A stretch of 8,314 nt of DNA. It comes from Spirochaetaceae bacterium (lineage in GTDB: Bacteria > Spirochaetota > Spirochaetia > Treponematales > Breznakiellaceae). Shown here piece by piece: positions 7,001 to 8,314 of the stretch. A model generated the notes under the pieces. The model saw only the letters and a program-made list of their open reading frames with translations. It searched no databases and was not told the DNA's origin. The position numbers and the translations under genes are program-made. Numbering within the stretch: position 1 is the first letter of the stretch; each line of letters starts with the position of its first letter. Location: positions 1 to 8,314 of the forward strand of contig JAISCO010000104.1 in the NCBI GenBank assembly GCA_031265535.1, in the 5' to 3' direction.

Positions 7001-7603
7001 GGCTACGGCGGGCTGGACCATGTGCTTGCCTCAGGGCGCAATGTGAATGTTCTTGTAATGGATACCGAGGTGTACTCGAACACGGGCGGGCAGATGTCAA
7101 AGGCGACGCCGATAGGCGCGATAGCAAAGTTTGCCGCCGCCGGTAAGGAATCCGCAAAGAAGGATTTGGGCGCTATGGCTATGAGTTATGGTTATGTGTA
7201 TGTTGCCCGTGTCAGTATGGGCGCGAATATAAATCAGGTGATAAAAGCTTTCCGCGAGGCGGAGGCGTATCCGGGTACTTCGATTATTATTGCTTACTCG
7301 CACTGTATAAATCACGGTATTGATATGTCGAAGGGGCTTGAACAGCAAAAGGCCGCTGTTAGCTGCGGGCTTTGGCCTCTTTACCGTTATAATCCGGCGC
7401 TCAAGGCTGAGGGCAAAAATCCGTTCCAGCTTGACTCAAAGGAGCCGTCAACGCCGCTTGAGGATTTTATGTACAAGGAAGTGCGTTTCAAGAGTCTAAA
7501 GGCTGTAAGCGCCGACCGTGCTGACGCTCTGCTTGCCAAGGCCAAGGCTCAGGTTGCCCGTGTCTGGAAGGAATACGAGTACCTAGCCGCCCGCCCCTTC
7601 TAA
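4037..7603 (+). CDS. nifJ: Pyruvate:ferredoxin (flavodoxin) oxidoreductase, single-chain
   Basis: A 1188-residue cytosolic homodimer-type enzyme: pyruvate + CoA + 2 oxidised ferredoxin gives acetyl-CoA + CO2 + 2 reduced ferredoxin, using thiamine diphosphate and three [4Fe-4S] clusters. The N-terminal pyrimidine-binding domain has YPITPSSPMGE (T32), E65 and R115, matching T31, E64 and R114 of the Desulfovibrio africanus enzyme. The CoA domain shows SGGFTVSHLRFG from 469. The two-cluster ferredoxin domain has C698/C701/C704/C708 and C754/C757/C760/C764. The proximal cluster ligands are C830, C833, C858 and C1090. The thiamine/Mg site is GDGWAYDIGYGG from 981 with N1015 in VYSNTGGQ. All key residues are present, so it should be active. 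The length suggests it lacks the long protective C-terminal tail of the D. africanus enzyme. It is monocistronic and divergent from agcS. The nifJ name does not imply nitrogen fixation; no nif genes are visible. Confidence 0.98.
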   Translation: MADKKMVMIDGNTAAGQIAHALSEVIAIYPITPSSPMGEVSDELSAQGKRNLWGTIPQVYEMQSEAGAAGAVHGALTTGALSSTFTASQGLLLMIPNMYKIAGELTSTVFHIAARAIAASSLSIFGDHQDVMACRHTGWAMLSSNSVQEVMDLAVIAHASTLRARVPFLHFFDGFRTSHELQKIEEISFDILRQMIDDDLAREHRRRGLSPENPVIRGTAQNPDVYFQGREGVNKYYKKTPEIVQAEMDKFAKLTGRSYHLFDYLGAKDAERVIIIMGSGAETCEETVEYLQSKGEKVGVLKVRLYRPFDAKTFVKSLPPSVKSIAVLDRTKEPGSPGEPLYEDVVAACGVVAQSGEAPWKNQFPAIINGRYGLGSKEFTPAMVKSVFDNLAGEQKRGFVVGIKDDVLGESLDYDENFTLTEEGMNEAMFYGLGSDGTVGANKNSIKIIGDAKPELNAQAYFAYDSKKSGGFTVSHLRFGKKAIRRPYLITKADFLACHKFSYMETFDMLANAKDGGVFLLNSPFGAADVWKHIPVEAQQRIIDKKLKFYVCNAAEIARATGMGNRINTVMQAAYFKISGVLAEDEAVKYMKKFIEKSYGKKGTDVVQSNYKTVDASLQAVEEVKYPSKPEGNVHMKKPFATASDSWIRETLGAMSIQEGDKLPVSKIPEDGTFPTATTQYEKRAVAERVPCWNPDICIQCGMCSVVCSHACIRMKNLSDAELAKAPAGFKSAAIKPKPVDGKNVTLVISAEDCMECGVCLNACPMSKDASKPRALSWKSYADDEAYHEEQVKVWEFFQSLPEVPASEINPGTVKGLAFTRPLFEFSGACGGCGETPYVKILSQLFGDHAIIANATGCSSIYGGNLPTTPYAKRGDGRGPAWSNSLFEDAAEFGLGMRLTSDKLAEFARETAAAAKAEGIASAAIDAVLNADQSSEAGIEAQRKNVDALKAALAKDAKPLAKQLLSLADHFIKRSVWVLGGDGWAYDIGYGGLDHVLASGRNVNVLVMDTEVYSNTGGQMSKATPIGAIAKFAAAGKESAKKDLGAMAMSYGYVYVARVSMGANINQVIKAFREAEAYPGTSIIIAYSHCINHGIDMSKGLEQQKAAVSCGLWPLYRYNPALKAEGKNPFQLDSKEPSTPLEDFMYKEVRFKSLKAVSADRADALLAKAKAQVARVWKEYEYLAARPF

Positions 7604-7645
7604 CCATTTGCCATGGAGGCACATGCGCTCCGCGCTAGCAGCTTG

Positions 7646-7665
7646 CCGCCCCTCGTTGGGGGCGG
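7646..7665. repeat. GC-rich hairpin after nifJ
   Basis: CCGCCCC (7646-7652) pairs with GGGGCGG (7659-7665), about 40 nt after the nifJ stop. No T-run follows, so it would protect or fold the 3' end rather than terminate by itself. L has the equivalent CCCGCC/GGCGGG at 3878-3895 with different bases but intact pairing. Confidence 0.6.
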
Positions 7666-7705
7666 GGCGGCGTTTGGTTCGATAGCGGCGTTCAAAGTTT
7701 TGCCA

Positions 7706-7724
7706 CCCTCGCCAGCGGGTTTTT
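7706..7724 (+). terminator. Possible nifJ terminator within R
   Basis: A GC-rich stem (CC-T-CGC at 7707-7712, bulged T, with GCGGG at 7715-7719) is followed by TTTTT (7720-7724), about 100 nt after the nifJ stop codon. It is the best intrinsic terminator candidate downstream of nifJ but is weak on paper. Confidence 0.4.
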
Positions 7725-7747
7725 CATACGCTTCGCGTTAGCGTTTT

Positions 7748-7773
7748 GCCGCCAACGCAAACTTGTTGGCGGC
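7748..7773. repeat. Perfect 9-bp-stem hairpin in R
   Basis: GCCGCCAAC (7748-7756) and GTTGGCGGC (7765-7773) form a perfect stem around an 8-base loop. It occupies the position of the other CCAAC-containing hairpins in the repeat units. Confidence 0.65.
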
Positions 7774-7962
7774 GGAGTGGCGTTAGGGCGATAGCGGCCT
7801 TCGAGGTTTTTGCCTTTACTCCGATAATTTGTGTAATTTGCGGCTCATTTTTCTATTCATGAGGTGGCGGAGCGGCGTTCACTTTGATAGCGGACTTCGG
7901 GGCTTTGCTTTCGCTTCGATAATTCGTGTTAATTAGCGTAATTTGTGGCTAATTTTTCTATT

Positions 7963-8025
7963 CAGGAGGGGGGCGCTGTTTCCATACATCATCGCAAACC
8001 GTTGTCTCATAGTAGCGCCCCCCTG
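7963..8025. repeat. Palindrome-ended sub-unit within R
   Basis: The unit starts CAGGAGGGGGGCGCT and ends AGCGCCCCCCTG, so its ends pair almost fully; 63 bp long. It is the inverted counterpart of 3720-3783 in L. Confidence 0.6.
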
Positions 8026-8030
8026 TCTCC

Positions 8031-8050
8031 AGCCCGCGCAAGCGCGGGCT
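8031..8050. repeat. Perfect 9-bp-stem GC hairpin in R
   Basis: AGCCCGCGC (8031-8039), AA, GCGCGGGCT (8042-8050). L has CCGCC-GCA-GGCGG at the same place (3699-3711), so the sequence differs but a hairpin is kept. Confidence 0.65.
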
Positions 8051-8076
8051 TCCGCCACCCCCCGGCTCATTCTTAC

Positions 8077-8200
8077 AAGTAAAAAGTAAAAGAGAAAAAG
8101 TAAAAATTACATCCTCATTGTTCATTGCTAATTTCAGAGCCTATCGCCCATGCCTTATCGACAGCCGCCTTCTTCACTGTTCACTGTTCGTTGTTTGTGT
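8077..8200. repeat. Degenerate heptad-periodic sequence
   Basis: AAGTAAA occurs at 8077-8083, 8084-8090 and 8098-8104, with AGAGAAA between. TGTTCAT, TGCTAAT and similar heptads follow, and TTCACTG occurs at 8173-8179 and 8180-8186, then TTCGTTG at 8187-8193. The seven-base period resembles that on the far side of L. Confidence 0.6.
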
Positions 8201-8218
8201 TAGACTTTTACAAGAAAT

Positions 8219-8224
8219 AGGAGA
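8219..8224 (+). promoter_or_regulatory. Ribosome binding site of the Rpn-like gene
   Basis: AGGAGA, 6 nt before the ATG at 8231. A proper site suggests the start was once, or still is, functional. Confidence 0.65.
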
Positions 8225-8230
8225 TATGTA

Positions 8231-8314
8231 ATGAGCGTAAACCGCGAGTACAAAGACAGCGTTTTTAGCCTGTTGTTCAAACCCCTATTTGGGGTGGCGG
8301 AATCGCCGCCCATA
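8231..8314 (+). pseudogene. Start of an Rpn/PD-(D/E)XK nuclease-transposase family gene, apparently interrupted
   Basis: The first 15-16 codons read MSVNREYKDSVFSLLF, the characteristic N-terminus of Rpn-family recombination-promoting nucleases/putative transposases. Members normally continue with an acidic segment and then LRELY-type residues. Here it switches to KPLFGVAESPPI, encoded by DNA that looks like the start of the mosaic repeat (GGGGTGGCGGAA at 8291-8302). I therefore read it as a gene broken by repeat insertion. The window ends after 28 codons, still in frame, so an unusual intact protein cannot be excluded. Confidence 0.5.
8291..8314 (+). repeat. Beginning of a further copy of the mosaic repeat
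   Basis: GGGGTGGCGGAA followed by a CGCCGCC half-hairpin matches the start of the 145-bp block in L (3685-3696) in the same orientation. The preceding TTCAAACCC also resembles TTGAAACCC at 3664-3672. It is cut by the window edge. Confidence 0.5.

Larger units (their letters stand above)
7602..8063 (-). repeat. Mosaic intergenic repeat, right copy (R)
   Basis: The inverted counterpart of L, directly adjoining the nifJ stop codon. The arm 7602-7639 is a perfect 38-bp reverse complement of 3935-3972, and 7919-8063 matches 3683-3827. R is about 170 bp longer than L in the middle because a unit containing GATAGCGG occurs three times (7681, 7790, 7886; spacings 109 and 96) while L has it once. The stretch 7630-8060 holds several hairpins and no supported gene. 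Confidence 0.85.

Noticed and set aside
4037..7603. Part of a nitrogen fixation cluster, from the nifJ name
   Set aside because: No nitrogenase or nif regulatory gene is visible; the enzyme is a general fermentative PFOR in anaerobes.
3683..8063. Composite transposon carrying nifJ
   Set aside because: No transposase gene lies in either flank, no terminal target duplication was seen, and nifJ looks native in composition.

Overview
The window carries three complete genes, a gene fragment at each edge, and an unusually repeat-rich intergenic landscape. The gene set (alanine dehydrogenase, a sodium/alanine symporter, and an oxygen-sensitive one-polypeptide pyruvate:ferredoxin oxidoreductase) points to an anaerobic, amino-acid-fermenting bacterium. 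Good Shine-Dalgarno sites and sigma70-like promoters confirm a bacterial genome. The Rpn/PD-(D/E)XK transposase-like start at the right edge and the heptamer tandem repeats resemble what is seen in gut or termite-gut Treponema-like spirochaetes. That placement is a low-confidence guess; other gut anaerobes are possible.

Layout: 1-300 is the AT-rich C-terminal end of a probable uracil-DNA-glycosylase-superfamily protein. 301-543 holds no convincing gene. A perfect 17-bp-stem bidirectional terminator lies at 544-582. ald (604-1716, minus) and agcS (2031-3413, minus) follow, separated by 314 bp with a possible ald promoter and several small inverted repeats. 3414-4036 is a divergent intergenic region: the agcS promoter, a 109-nt pure-purine tract with 11 GGAAGAA heptamers just behind the agcS -35 box, a mosaic repeat (L), and the nifJ promoter. 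nifJ/PFOR occupies 4037-7603 (plus). 7602-8063 is a second mosaic repeat (R), an inverted counterpart of L, followed by degenerate heptad-periodic sequence and the first 28 codons of an Rpn-family gene that appears to be interrupted by yet another copy of the repeat.

Together the three genes form a plausible alanine-to-acetyl-CoA module: AgcS imports alanine with sodium, Ald deaminates it to pyruvate with NADH release, and PFOR oxidises pyruvate to acetyl-CoA, CO2 and reduced ferredoxin. Ald could also run in reverse to make alanine as a fermentation sink.

The most notable observation is that the nifJ transcription unit, from its -35 box to its stop codon, is enclosed by long inverted repeats. 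Their innermost 38 bp are perfectly matched, the outer part is diverged (about 85% over a 145-bp block, judged by eye), and each copy carries an outward-facing terminator-like hairpin. No transposase or recombinase is encoded between the arms.
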